In this document: positions 47,465-57,023 of the stretch, piece after piece
Layout: each line of letters opens with the position of its first letter
Position numbering within the stretch: the stretch's first letter is position 1
NCBI RefSeq assembly: GCF_014490665.1
Contig: NZ_CP061038.1
Span: 3,986,001-4,050,000 of the forward strand
Source of the DNA: Sphingomonas alpina
GTDB lineage: Bacteria > Pseudomonadota > Alphaproteobacteria > Sphingomonadales > Sphingomonadaceae
Length of the DNA stretch: 64,000 nt
Reading direction: 5' to 3'
Position numbers and translations under genes: made by a program
Notes under the pieces: generated by a model
Database searches by the model: none
The model's input: the letters and a program-made list of their open reading frames with translations, nothing else
What the model was told of the DNA's origin: nothing

Positions 47465-48170
47465 CGCCCATTCGCCGGTTCTTGCGCGCAATCAGCTCGG
47501 TGAGATTGCTGAGCGAGGCGAGCGCCATGAAGATCGGCATCAGATGATCCTCGGCCTGCAATTCGCCGAGCGCCGCGGCGTCGAGTGCCTGCAGGCGCTC
47601 CTCGTCGATCACATGGAAGCCGACCAGCCGGTTGATCGATCCGTCGTCCAGCGTGATCTCCAGTGTCAACGGCTCGAGCAACTCGTGGCGACTCAATGCG
47701 GCGAAAAAGTCGCCGGATGCCTGATAACCCGCATCGAGTGCGCCAAGCTTGTCGGTGACCGATTCCAGATACGGAGTCGGCCGCCCATCCTCATCGAACA
47801 GCCGCACGCCGTCCGCACCGATGCGCGGGCTAGCGAGGTCGATATGCACCTGCTTGTCGCCGCTCTGCGACGGCGATCCACCGATCAGGAACGGCTGGAT
47901 GTCGATCGCCAGCGGCAGGTAACGAGCATCCCATTTGCTGTCGTCGAGGAACAGGTTCTCGCCAGTCTCGAACCCGAACATCGCTAGCGCGGTAAAGCGG
48001 TCGCGTTCGGCATTGAGGCGGAACAGGATGGGATATTCATCCTGTACGCGGCGGAACTCGCTCGGCACCGCGATGCTGCACATCACCGCATCGCCCAACT
48101 GGGCACTGCGCTCGGTGCGCACGCGGAGATCGCGATGGTCTTCGACGGTGAGCAGCGCGTGTCCGGACAT
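47457..48170 (-). CDS. SapC family protein
   Basis: A 237-residue protein of the SapC family, with CSIAVPSEFRRVQDEYPILF, FGFETGENLFLDD and the C-terminal LMPIFMALASLSNLTELIAR. The name comes from an S-layer-associated gene, but the biochemical role of the family is unknown. It has no signal peptide. SapC proteins usually occur with halogenase-like and cupin-like genes next to TonB receptors, as here. It begins one base after the stop of the first halogenase and overlaps the JmjC-like gene. Confidence 0.88.
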   Translation of the reverse strand: MSGHALLTVEDHRDLRVRTERSAQLGDAVMCSIAVPSEFRRVQDEYPILFRLNAERDRFTALAMFGFETGENLFLDDSKWDARYLPLAIDIQPFLIGGSPSQSGDKQVHIDLASPRIGADGVRLFDEDGRPTPYLESVTDKLGALDAGYQASGDFFAALSRHELLEPLTLEITLDDGSINRLVGFHVIDEERLQALDAAALGELQAEDHLMPIFMALASLSNLTELIARKNRRMGGG

Positions 48171-48171
48171 G

Positions 48172-49755
48172 TCAGCGAATATTTCCCATGGAGGGCGCCA
48201 CGTCCTGCCCCGCGCGCAACGCGTCGAGATAGGCCCGATTAGTGGGCAGGCTGGAAACAAGCACGCGGGCCCGCTGCTCAACCTGGCCAAGCTGTTGGGT
48301 CACGCCGTCGCCGGGCGCACCCCGTATCGCACCAGCGAGCGGGGCGGGAAAGCCCATGCCGTAAAGCACATATTGATAGCTCGCCGCCGGAAAAATCTCT
48401 TCTGCCGCCGGCAGGTCGGCACGCGATGGCGGCTGATCGCGCCAAAGGCGGAGCTGCTCGGCCAGCCGCGGCGGAATCGACGCCGGATCGCGATGGTCGC
48501 GCCAATAGGGTTCGTCGCGCTCGCTCAGCACATAATGGAGCTTGAGGAACTCGACGATCCGATCCCAGCGATAACGGAACAGCGTATTGAACCGGCTCGC
48601 ATGGATATCCATCACGTCGCGGGTCGCCGGAAAATTGTCCAGCAGCGCTTCCAGCGACAGCTCGATCAGCACGATCGCCGATGCCTCAAGCGGTTCGAGA
48701 AAACCCGCCGACAGCCCGATCGCGAGGCAATTGCGCTCCCAGAAGCGCTCGCGATGGCCCGAGCGGAAGGCGAGGCGGCGGAACGGCAGGCGATCGGCAT
48801 CGGCGCCGGGCAGGGAGCGGCGCAGATAAGCGGCAAGCGTCGCCGCCGCCGCCTCGTCGCTCATATGCCGCGACGAGTAAACGCAGCCGATGCCGCGCCG
48901 GGTCGGCAGGCCGATGTCCCACATCCAGCCCGCCGCGTGCGCGGTGGCGTTGGTCTGCGACGCAATCGCGCTGTCGGGCGCGACCGGAACCTGCACGGCA
49001 AGCGCACGATCGTTGAAAAGCTCGCCGCTGCGGTCGAGGAAGGCGACGCCATAATGCTCGCCGATCAGCAGCGCGGCATGGCCAGTGCAATCGATGAACA
49101 GGTCGCCGGCAATTTCGCCCGAAGCGCGCGTGCGGACGGCCGCGATATCACCGTCATCCAGCCGATCGACCGCGACGACATGGTCGCGCACATGGCGCAC
49201 ACCGAGCCGTTCAGTGGCATGCTTGGTGAGCAGCGCCGCCAGCTTCGTGGCGTCGAGGTGATAGGCGTAGTTGAGCGCGCCCGCATAATCCGGCATCGCT
49301 TTTTGGCGCGGCGCCAGATTGAGCGCACACGGGCGCGCCTGCGACGTAACCGTATCGGAGAAGCGGCGATCTGGGGCCTGATCGCGCCATGCCGCCACCA
49401 CATCGCGCGGGTCGCCATCGATCGGAGCGACAAAGGGGTGGAGATACTCGTCGCCATCGGCGCCGGTGCGCCAGCCGATAAAGCGCGACCCCTGTTTGAA
49501 CGAAGCGTCGCAAGCGAGCAGAAACTCTGCCTCCGGAATACCGATCCGTTCCAGCGTCCGCCGCATCGTCGGCCAAGTGCCCTCGCCGACGCCGATCGTC
49601 GGAATGTCGGGCGATTCGATCAACGTCACCTCGATCGGCGCTCGGGCCGCCGGATTGGCGCGAGCGGCGACCATGCAGGCCGCGAGCCAGCCAGCGGTGC
49701 CACCGCCGACGATCACGATCCGTGAGATTGCCCCATCCACGCTACGCGCCTTCAT
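48172..49755 (-). CDS. Flavin-dependent tryptophan-halogenase-like protein (1)
   Basis: A 527-residue paralogue of the halogenase at 44928, fairly divergent. It has [18 protein letters not shown], Lys87 in [20 protein letters not shown] in place of WxWxIP (Ile then Gly-Leu-Pro), and [10 protein letters not shown]. The changed spacing before Pro is a deviation from the classical signature. It is the second gene of the operon, starting 93 bases after the TonB receptor stop. ATG 49755 gives a sensible N terminus; ribosome binding is weak there, and starts up to 49830 remain possible. Confidence 0.9.
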   Translation of the reverse strand: MKARSVDGAISRIVIVGGGTAGWLAACMVAARANPAARAPIEVTLIESPDIPTIGVGEGTWPTMRRTLERIGIPEAEFLLACDASFKQGSRFIGWRTGADGDEYLHPFVAPIDGDPRDVVAAWRDQAPDRRFSDTVTSQARPCALNLAPRQKAMPDYAGALNYAYHLDATKLAALLTKHATERLGVRHVRDHVVAVDRLDDGDIAAVRTRASGEIAGDLFIDCTGHAALLIGEHYGVAFLDRSGELFNDRALAVQVPVAPDSAIASQTNATAHAAGWMWDIGLPTRRGIGCVYSSRHMSDEAAAATLAAYLRRSLPGADADRLPFRRLAFRSGHRERFWERNCLAIGLSAGFLEPLEASAIVLIELSLEALLDNFPATRDVMDIHASRFNTLFRYRWDRIVEFLKLHYVLSERDEPYWRDHRDPASIPPRLAEQLRLWRDQPPSRADLPAAEEIFPAASYQYVLYGMGFPAPLAGAIRGAPGDGVTQQLGQVEQRARVLVSSLPTNRAYLDALRAGQDVAPSMGNIR

Positions 49756-49848
49756 CCACGATCGGCAGCTTGCCGTGCGGGAAGAGGAAAAGCCACCCTC
49801 GTTCGAAAGTGGCTTTTCCGTTCCTTGCACTTTTCCAACCGGGTCGGA

Positions 49849-52800
49849 TCAGAATGATGCCCGCACGCCGAACGAGTAGCGGGCATAACCCGGCGAGACG
49901 ACGGTCACGTTACGTTCCGACCGCTGATGTTCACGCCGACTTGAACCGGTCAGGTTGATGCCTTCGGCGAAGACACTGAAGCCCTTTATGAACTCGTAGC
50001 TCGCGCTCGCGTCGACCTGGCCGTAAGCTTCGGTATAGGTCGGGTTCGGGCCCGTAGCATTCAGGAATTTGTCGCGCCAATTGTACGCGACGCGCGCCTG
50101 GATGCCGTATTTGTCGAAGAACGCGACCGCATTCGCGCTGTTGCTGAGGCCGACCAGCGCGAATTGGGTAAAGCTGGCAGGCTTGGTGTTGTCGTACTTC
50201 GCACTGCCATCGACGATCGTATAGTTCAGGATCGCGCCGAAACCGGTATCCCAGAAGCTGTGCTGGACAGCGAATTCCCAGCCATGGAGCGAGGCGGTCT
50301 GATCGCTGTTCACTGGCGTGGTGATCTGGAAATTCAGCGCCGGATCCTCTGGCAGGGCGAAAATCAGCCCGCTCGCTTGGTTCGACGATTGTGGATAGTT
50401 GGCGAAAATATACTGGCGGATCTGGGTGGCCGTCGCGTTCGCCCCCAGCGCGTTGAGCGCCGCCTGATAGCGTGGGCCGCCCACTGGGGTTCTCAGACCG
50501 AAAGCATTGGTGTCGACACGCGTGGTCGAGATGAAATTCGCGACATTCTTGTGGAAATAGCCAACCGAGACATAGCTGCCGGGGGCATAATACCATTCGG
50601 CCGACAGATCGATATTCTTCGACTTGAACGGGATCAGCCCCGGGTTGCCGAGCGTACCGGTGCCGCCGCCGACACGGAACAGCGTGTCGATCGTCTGCCC
50701 ACCCTGCATTCTATCATAGCCGGGACGGGTAATCGTGTGGCTGTACGAAGCACGCAACTTGACGTTGTCGAATGGCGAAATGTCGAAGTCGACCGACGGC
50801 AGCCAATTCTGATAACTGCCCTTGAACCGGGTCGTGGTAGTGTCGACCTTTGATTGAACGACGTTGAATTCATTATCCGATACCCATTGGGTACCCAAGG
50901 ATAGCGGTATTTGCGCCGCCGAAGAAATATCGGTCACCTCGTAACGCAAACCGGCGACGAAGTGCGCCGGATTATCGAACGCGTCGAACTTGGTCGCTAC
51001 CTGCAGATAGGGTGCCAGCGTCTTTTCGGTGATGCGCCGGTCAGTGTCGAACTTGGCGAGGCACGTGCCCGGGACGCCTTGGGCACCCGATCGCGGCTGG
51101 CTGCACGCATGAAATTGACCCTCGAGCAGATCAGCCATCTTCTCAAAGTTGAATGTGTAGAATTTCTGCGCCATGCCCGGCTGCGCAAGACCAGGGAACA
51201 GGTTCGGCAGCGTCGCGAGCGTGAACATGTCGTCAGGAACCGACGACGCCGGACCGATACCGCCCCAGGTATCATTCTGAATGGTGCCGAAGGCCGAGCG
51301 AACCTTATTCTCAACATAGGAGACGCCGAAATCGAGGCTGTCGAGCAGCCCGCCGTCATGGTCGTAGTGACCGCTCAACTGGACCTGATTGATCTCGTCC
51401 CTGAAATAGGCGTTACGGAACGCGTTGCCGGTCGGTGTGATCAACCCCGCATTGAGCGGATCGATGCCGGGAGCCATGGTATAGGAAATGACTGGCAGAT
51501 CATGGTCGAAATTGATCGTCTGGCTCTGCACACCGAAGATCGCGGTGCCGACCGACATGCTCGATCCATATTTGTTGGTCGGCTTCACTTCCGCGGTCGA
51601 GTGATGTCCATCGAGCGTTACCGTCACCCCGCCCGGCGCCTTCCAGACCAAATTGCCGCCAAGCGACTTGTTCTCCGCGCGATTGGCAGTGAGCGACCCG
51701 CTATAGGAAAGGTCCTTTCCTATGTTGCATGGTAAGGTCGTTGGCGCCGCACAGCCCGGATCCGGGACTGCGAACCGCTCGGTGTAGAAGACCGGACCAG
51801 CGACCGGACCGTCGGTCCAGGCGCTCGACGTATCGCCATGGTTGAACCAGACGCCGACATTGCTGTTGCGGGTTTCCACGGAATTGCGTGAATAGGTATA
51901 ATCGATTGTCGCGGTCAGTGCGTCGGTGGGGCGGAATTGCAGGATAGCCTGACCGTTGATGCGTTCGCGATCGATGTCATTAAACTCGTACGATGCATTT
52001 TGCGGGACCTGATAAACGTCGGTCGGGTCCGGCCGGTTCGTAACGTTCGGATTGCCAGGCGAGAGCGAGCCCCAGTTATTCTCGTTGCCGAGATAGCCGT
52101 CGCGCCAGCCCACGACCCCCTTATTGGTGCCCGCCTTGCGCTTCTGATAGGAACCGATGATCGCGATGCCGATGCGATCATCCGCCAAGGTCGTGCTGAA
52201 AATGCCCGAGACTTCCGGCGTGATGTCGTTCTTGCCGCGCTGAGACGTGTCGATCACACCCTTAACGGAGAGGCTGCCACGCGTACCTGGCCGGTCGAAC
52301 GGGCGCGGGCTTCGGATATTGATGGTTGAACCGATGCCGCCGGATTCGATCGTCGCACGGCCGCTCTTATAGACTTCGACCGCCGCGACACCTTCGGAAG
52401 CGAGGTTGGCGAAATCGAACGAACGCGACGACGGCGCACTGCCGCCGTCACCGATAAACGCGGTCGGCATCTGGCGGCCGTTCAGCGTCACCAGGTTGAA
52501 TTCGGGACCGAAACCGCGAACGGTGACGAGCGAACCCTCACCATTCGACCGGTCGATCGAGACGCCGGTAATCCGCTGGAGCGATTCGGCGAGGTTGGTG
52601 TCGGGGAATTTGCCGATATCCTCGGCCGAAATCGCATCGACGACACCCTGCGAATCGCGCTTGATGTCCGCCGATGCCCGCAAGCTGGCACGGATACCGG
52701 TGACGATGATGTCATCGCCTTGATCAGCGGCGGGATCGACCGGCAGTTGCTGGGATCCGGAAGGACCGGAATTGCCAGTGGCCGCATCCTGCGCGACGGC

Positions 52801-52887
52801 AATGCCCGGTATGGCCATGAGCGCTAGCGTCGATACACCAAGCGCCAATCGCGAAGCCAAGCGGCTGTTGAAGCCCCCCATCATCAT
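49849..52887 (-). CDS. TonB-dependent receptor of the polysaccharide locus
   Basis: A 1012-residue outer-membrane receptor with a signal peptide (RLALGVSTLALMAIPGIAVAQ), a TonB-box-like segment (DDIIVTGIRASLRASADIKR), a plug domain (FPDTNLAESLQRITGVSIDR) and a long barrel with terminal phenylalanine (SFGVRASF). This size and plug type are those of sphingomonad and Caulobacter carbohydrate receptors. I prefer one of the ATG codons at 52881-52887 over GTG 52899, since AAGGGG precedes them. It is the first gene of the operon, and a LacI-type site lies 36 bases upstream. Confidence 0.94.
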   Translation of the reverse strand: MMMGGFNSRLASRLALGVSTLALMAIPGIAVAQDAATGNSGPSGSQQLPVDPAADQGDDIIVTGIRASLRASADIKRDSQGVVDAISAEDIGKFPDTNLAESLQRITGVSIDRSNGEGSLVTVRGFGPEFNLVTLNGRQMPTAFIGDGGSAPSSRSFDFANLASEGVAAVEVYKSGRATIESGGIGSTINIRSPRPFDRPGTRGSLSVKGVIDTSQRGKNDITPEVSGIFSTTLADDRIGIAIIGSYQKRKAGTNKGVVGWRDGYLGNENNWGSLSPGNPNVTNRPDPTDVYQVPQNASYEFNDIDRERINGQAILQFRPTDALTATIDYTYSRNSVETRNSNVGVWFNHGDTSSAWTDGPVAGPVFYTERFAVPDPGCAAPTTLPCNIGKDLSYSGSLTANRAENKSLGGNLVWKAPGGVTVTLDGHHSTAEVKPTNKYGSSMSVGTAIFGVQSQTINFDHDLPVISYTMAPGIDPLNAGLITPTGNAFRNAYFRDEINQVQLSGHYDHDGGLLDSLDFGVSYVENKVRSAFGTIQNDTWGGIGPASSVPDDMFTLATLPNLFPGLAQPGMAQKFYTFNFEKMADLLEGQFHACSQPRSGAQGVPGTCLAKFDTDRRITEKTLAPYLQVATKFDAFDNPAHFVAGLRYEVTDISSAAQIPLSLGTQWVSDNEFNVVQSKVDTTTTRFKGSYQNWLPSVDFDISPFDNVKLRASYSHTITRPGYDRMQGGQTIDTLFRVGGGTGTLGNPGLIPFKSKNIDLSAEWYYAPGSYVSVGYFHKNVANFISTTRVDTNAFGLRTPVGGPRYQAALNALGANATATQIRQYIFANYPQSSNQASGLIFALPEDPALNFQITTPVNSDQTASLHGWEFAVQHSFWDTGFGAILNYTIVDGSAKYDNTKPASFTQFALVGLSNSANAVAFFDKYGIQARVAYNWRDKFLNATGPNPTYTEAYGQVDASASYEFIKGFSVFAEGINLTGSSRREHQRSERNVTVVSPGYARYSFGVRASF

Positions 52888-52922
52888 CCCCTTTGTCACC
52901 GGCGCTGTTCCCCACGCCGTTG

Positions 52923-52936
52923 TTGATAACGTTCAC
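52923..52936. promoter_or_regulatory. LacI-type operator, proximal to the TonB receptor
   Basis: TTGATAACGTTCAC is the exact inverse complement of the site at 53012-53025, and has the central AACGTT expected of LacI-family operators. It lies 36 bases upstream of the receptor start. Repression by the LacI protein of the same operon is the natural reading. Confidence 0.65.
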
Positions 52937-53011
52937 TTGCTGGTTTTGACGAATTTTGTCAAGCCCATCCACCAATCAGCCCACTGGCTGGTGACAATGA
53001 CACCAATAGTT

Positions 53012-53025
53012 GTGAACGTTATCAA
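53012..53025. promoter_or_regulatory. LacI-type operator, proximal to GH3
   Basis: GTGAACGTTATCAA lies 162 bases upstream of the GH3 start and is identical to the other site in inverse orientation. The centres are 89 bases apart, which would allow looping between the divergent promoters. Confidence 0.65.
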
Positions 53026-53187
53026 AATATGCTGTTTAAGTAATGGCTCATTGACGTGCTGAACCGTTGAAGTGCGCCATGGGCTCGGCGCCGGCTTTGG
53101 GTTCGTCCCGCACGGGCTCGGCACCGATGACAAGATTGGCAGACACGCCTCATCAGGTGGGCGGACTGAATAAGAAGGGGGATGAGG

Positions 53188-55443
53188 ATGTCGAAAGGAT
53201 TTCAGCTTGCGCTGCTGAGCGCATCGCTTCTGGCCGGCATGGGCACGACGGGCGGCGTCTTCGCACGCGAAACGCCATTGAGCACGGCCCGACCTGACGC
53301 GCGGACGCGCGCGGAAGCGCTGGTCGCCCGCATGACGCTCGATGAGAAGATCGCGCTCGTCCATGGACTGTTCCCGCCACGGGCAAAGGGCAAGACGGTC
53401 AATGAACTGATCCCGTCCGCCGGCCATATCGACGGCATTCCGCGTCTCGGCGTACCGCTCGTCCGGGAAAGCGACGCATCGCTCGGCGTCGCCAATCAGG
53501 TCGAGCAGCGCAAGGGCGATGTCGCGACCGCGTTGCCCTCCAGCCTGGCGACCGCAGCGACCTTCGATCCCGAGATCGCACATGCCGGCGGCGTGATGAT
53601 CGGCGCGGAAGCGCGCGCCAAGCGCTTCAATGTGCTGCTGGCAGGGGGCGTCAATCTGACGCGCGACCCATGGAATGGCCGCAACTTCGAATATCTCGGC
53701 GAGGATCCGTTGCTCGCCGGTGAGATGGCGGGCGCGCATATTGCCGGCGTCCAGTCGAACCGCATCACCTCCACCATCAAGCATTTCGCGCTCAATGCGC
53801 AGGAAACCGGACGCATGGTGCTCGATGCGCGGATCGATGAGGCGAGCCTGCGCGAGAGCGACCTGCTCGCTTTCCAGATTGCGATCGAGAAGGGACAACC
53901 CGGATCGGTGATGTGCGCGTATAACAAGATCAACGGCGAATGGGCGTGCGAGAATGCGCATCTGATGAACGATGTGCTGAAGCGCGACTGGGGCTATCGC
54001 GGCTGGGTGATGAGCGACTGGGGGGCGATCCATTCGACCGCCAAGGCCGCCAATGCCGGCCTGGATCAGCAATCGGGCCAGGAGCTCGACACGGCGATCT
54101 ATTTCGGCGATCCGCTCAAGGCCGATGTCGAGGCGGGCAAGGTCTCCATGGCGCGACTCGACGATATGGTCGTGCGCTATCTGACCGGGCTGATCGAAAC
54201 CGGCGCCTTCGATACTGCAATGCCTGCCAGGGCACAGCCGATCCCCTATGCGCGTCATGCCGATGTTGCGCAGCGCGCGGCCGAATCCGGCATCGTGCTG
54301 CTCAAGAATGAGGGCAAGATGCTGCCGCTCACGCGCACGGCAAAACGCATCGCGGTGATCGGCTGGGGTGCCGATGTCGGCGTTCTCTCGGGCGGCGGGT
54401 CGAGCCAGGTACGCTCGGTCGGTGGCGCGCCGATCGAAATCCCGCTTAGCTCCGGCGCGGCGTCCTCCTTCGCGCGGATCACCTATCACGCGTCCTCGCC
54501 ACTCAAGGCGATCCGCGCCGCCATGCCCCAGGCGAAGGTGACCTTTATCGATGGCCGTGACGTGGCGGCGGCGGTGGAAGTGGCGCGGAGCGCCGATGTC
54601 GCGATCGTCTTTGCGACGCAATGGACGACAGAGGCGCAGGATGTCCCCGACCTGTCACTGCCCTATGGTCAGGACGCGCTGATTGCCGCGATCGCCGCCG
54701 CACAACCTAGGACCGTTGCAGTGCTCGAAACCGGCGGCCCGGTGCTGATGCCATGGCTCGATCAAGTGCCGGCGGTGGTCCAGGCCTGGTATCCCGGCCA
54801 GCGCGGCGGCCCGGCGATCGCCAATATCCTGACCGGCCGGGTCAATCCGTCCGGTCGTCTGCCGATCACTTTCCCCGCTGCGGCATCACAGGCGCCGCGC
54901 GCGGTTCCGGTTGGCCTCGACACGCTGACATCGCTTGAGGCGCAGGCGGCAGCCAACCCGGCGAATGCCGCCCAGTATCAGCTCAAAAGCTATCCGGTCG
55001 ATTATGTCGAAGGCGCGGATGTCGGTTATCGCTGGTATGAGCGGAAGAACCAGCGGCCGATGTTCGCATTTGGCCATGGCCTCAGTTACACCAGCTTCGC
55101 CTATCGCAACCCCGTCGTGCACGGCGGCAAGGCGCTCAGTATTTCGTTCGAAGTGGTCAATACCGGCCGGAAGGCCGGCGTGGACGTGCCGCAAATCTAT
55201 GTCGCGCGCGACGGATCGGCGGCACCGATGCGGCTTGCCGCCTTCACACGGATCAGCCTGAAGCCAGGTGAAGCGCGCCGCGTAACACTCACCGCGGAAC
55301 CCCGCATCGTGGCGGATTACGACACCAAACTGCCCGGCTGGCGTATCGTCGGCGGCCGTTACCGTATCGCGCTCGCGCGCGATGCGACGGACCGGACGCT
55401 GGTGTCCACCACGACACTCGATCCCGCCACGATGAGGCCATAA
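53188..55443 (+). CDS. Glycoside hydrolase family 3 beta-glucosidase, exported
   Basis: A 751-residue GH3 enzyme with a signal sequence (FQLALLSASLLAGMGTTGG). The nucleophile is Asp277 in GWVMSDWGAIH; substrate-binding KHFALNAQE and NLTRDPWNGRNFEY are present, followed by the alpha/beta sandwich and a C-terminal fibronectin-III-like domain (PMFAFGHGLSYTSFAY). It should release glucose from beta-glucooligosaccharides in the periplasm. MSKG at 53188 is taken as start with GGGGG upstream; ATG 53182 adds two residues. It is divergent from the receptor operon and shares the LacI sites. Confidence 0.93.
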   Translation: MSKGFQLALLSASLLAGMGTTGGVFARETPLSTARPDARTRAEALVARMTLDEKIALVHGLFPPRAKGKTVNELIPSAGHIDGIPRLGVPLVRESDASLGVANQVEQRKGDVATALPSSLATAATFDPEIAHAGGVMIGAEARAKRFNVLLAGGVNLTRDPWNGRNFEYLGEDPLLAGEMAGAHIAGVQSNRITSTIKHFALNAQETGRMVLDARIDEASLRESDLLAFQIAIEKGQPGSVMCAYNKINGEWACENAHLMNDVLKRDWGYRGWVMSDWGAIHSTAKAANAGLDQQSGQELDTAIYFGDPLKADVEAGKVSMARLDDMVVRYLTGLIETGAFDTAMPARAQPIPYARHADVAQRAAESGIVLLKNEGKMLPLTRTAKRIAVIGWGADVGVLSGGGSSQVRSVGGAPIEIPLSSGAASSFARITYHASSPLKAIRAAMPQAKVTFIDGRDVAAAVEVARSADVAIVFATQWTTEAQDVPDLSLPYGQDALIAAIAAAQPRTVAVLETGGPVLMPWLDQVPAVVQAWYPGQRGGPAIANILTGRVNPSGRLPITFPAAASQAPRAVPVGLDTLTSLEAQAAANPANAAQYQLKSYPVDYVEGADVGYRWYERKNQRPMFAFGHGLSYTSFAYRNPVVHGGKALSISFEVVNTGRKAGVDVPQIYVARDGSAAPMRLAAFTRISLKPGEARRVTLTAEPRIVADYDTKLPGWRIVGGRYRIALARDATDRTLVSTTTLDPATMRP

Positions 55444-55531
55444 CCAAGGCCGGAGCCCGCGCGCGACCAGACACTTGGCTAGCGGCTCCAGTCATGCGCG
55501 AGCGTCTCGCGCCGACGGCGCGACTGCGGGG

Positions 55532-55610
55532 AGATATGTTACACCGGTCATGTCACATATCTTTTCCCCCGACGCTCGGGCGATGACTTTTATAAGTCTA
55601 TATATATCAG
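55532..55610 (+). repeat. Palindrome AGATATGTTACA-n7-TGTCACATATCT with conserved flank (copy 2)
   Basis: This is the second copy of the element at 214-290 in opposite orientation. The arms are 55532-55543 and 55551-55562 with one mismatch, and ATATATCAG follows at 55602-55610. It lies in the 334-base gap between GH3 and the MFS gene, 88 bases after the GH3 stop. The rest of the gap is AT-rich in its second half and holds nothing else that I recognise. Confidence 0.6.
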
Positions 55611-55777
55611 ATGGTTAATATCAAATAATTGCCTTTATTCGCCGTCAGAGTGCTGGATACGCGGAGATTGGCGAGCATCAAGCGCCACCGATCCTTGATC
55701 GAATTCCCCTGCCAAATATCCTTCTTTCGCACTGTTGCCGATTAAGACCGGAACGGGCAGAACCTGACGGATCGCTG

Positions 55778-57022
55778 ATGCCATTCCGCTTCGCCCTGCC
55801 GTGGGCGGCACGACCGTCCCGTGAGGGCTTGGAAGTCGCGCCGGCCCACCGCTCCATCGGCTTTCTGCTGATCTTTGCGCTCGCCAATGCCGGCGGGGTG
55901 ATCGCCTATCTTCCACTGCTCACCTTGTTGCTGCCGATGAAGATCGAAGCGGTCGCAGGAGAAGCCCGGATTGAGCTCTTCACCGCAACCGTGATCGCCG
56001 GCGCGATCGCCGCCAGCCTGTCCAATATCCTGTTCGGCTGGCTCAGTGATCGCTCCGTCGCGCGTGGCGGCGGCCGCCGTCGCTGGATGGCGATCGGCAT
56101 TGTTGCGACCCTGCTTTCCTTCGCCTGCGTCGTGATCGCGGCTTCCCCGGCCGAGATCATCCTTTCGATCATCTTCTTCCAGGCGGCGGTGAACGCCTTG
56201 CTGGCGCCGCTGCTCGCGATCATGGCGGACGAGATTCCCGACGCGCAGAAGGGCATGGCGGGCGGGCTTCTCTCGCTTGCAAATCCTGTCGCGTCGGCGG
56301 TCTCCGCGATTCTGGTGAGCATGAGCGCGCTCGACGAAGCATCGCGTTTCGCGATCGTGTCGCTGGCGATCGCCGCGTGCGCCGCACCGCTGCTGCTGGT
56401 GCGGGCACGCCCCATTCCAGCCCCGACCGCAGCGCGCCCGGCCGTCGTCATGCTCCGCCGCGACCTGGCGATCGTATGGGGAGCGCGGCTTCTCGTCCAG
56501 GTCGCCGGCAATGCACTCTCGCTCTATCTGCTCTATTATTTCGAGAGCATCGCACCGGATCAGTCACCCTTGACCATGGCGTCGCGCGTTGGCCACCTCC
56601 TGACGATCGCGTACATCATACCGTTGCCGATCGCCGTTCTGCTCGGGCGCCTGTCCGATCGGCTGAATCGCCGCAAGCCGTTCCTGCTGGCCATGGCTGC
56701 GCTCGCGGCCTTCGGCCTTGTCATCATGGCGCTGGCTGGCGACTGGACGATGGCAGCGGCAGGATTCTGCCTCTATGCGATCGGATCGGCAGTCTTCCTG
56801 GCGCTCCATTCCGGCTTTTCGATGCAGTTGCTGCCCAATCCCGACCATCGCGGACGCGACCTCGGATTGCTCAACCTGACCAATACGCTGCCCGCGCTGC
56901 TCGGCCCGCTGCTGACCTGGTCACTGGCGACGCCGCGCGATTTTGATACGTTGATGCTGGTGCTCGCCGGCCTGGCATTGTGCGGCGGCCTCGCCATTCT
57001 CGCGGTTCGCGGCCGGCGCTGA
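55778..57022 (+). CDS. MFS transporter, sugar-related
   Basis: A 414-residue carrier with twelve hydrophobic segments, the motif-A-like loop GWLSDRSVARGGGRRRW after helix 2 and a second GRLSDRLNRRKPF in the second half. This paired pattern is usual for GPH/SLC45-like and maltose-type MFS transporters, which move disaccharides or monosaccharides across the inner membrane. Its position between GH3 and GH16 fits uptake of glucose or laminari-oligosaccharides. The gene converges on GH16, with one base between the stop codons. Confidence 0.88.
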   Translation: MPFRFALPWAARPSREGLEVAPAHRSIGFLLIFALANAGGVIAYLPLLTLLLPMKIEAVAGEARIELFTATVIAGAIAASLSNILFGWLSDRSVARGGGRRRWMAIGIVATLLSFACVVIAASPAEIILSIIFFQAAVNALLAPLLAIMADEIPDAQKGMAGGLLSLANPVASAVSAILVSMSALDEASRFAIVSLAIAACAAPLLLVRARPIPAPTAARPAVVMLRRDLAIVWGARLLVQVAGNALSLYLLYYFESIAPDQSPLTMASRVGHLLTIAYIIPLPIAVLLGRLSDRLNRRKPFLLAMAALAAFGLVIMALAGDWTMAAAGFCLYAIGSAVFLALHSGFSMQLLPNPDHRGRDLGLLNLTNTLPALLGPLLTWSLATPRDFDTLMLVLAGLALCGGLAILAVRGRR

Positions 57023-57023
57023 C

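Noticed and set aside
52950..52965. TTGACA-like -35 box for the TonB receptor
   Set aside because: The hexamer is present on the minus strand at 52957-52962, but no acceptable -10 element stands 16-18 bases downstream.
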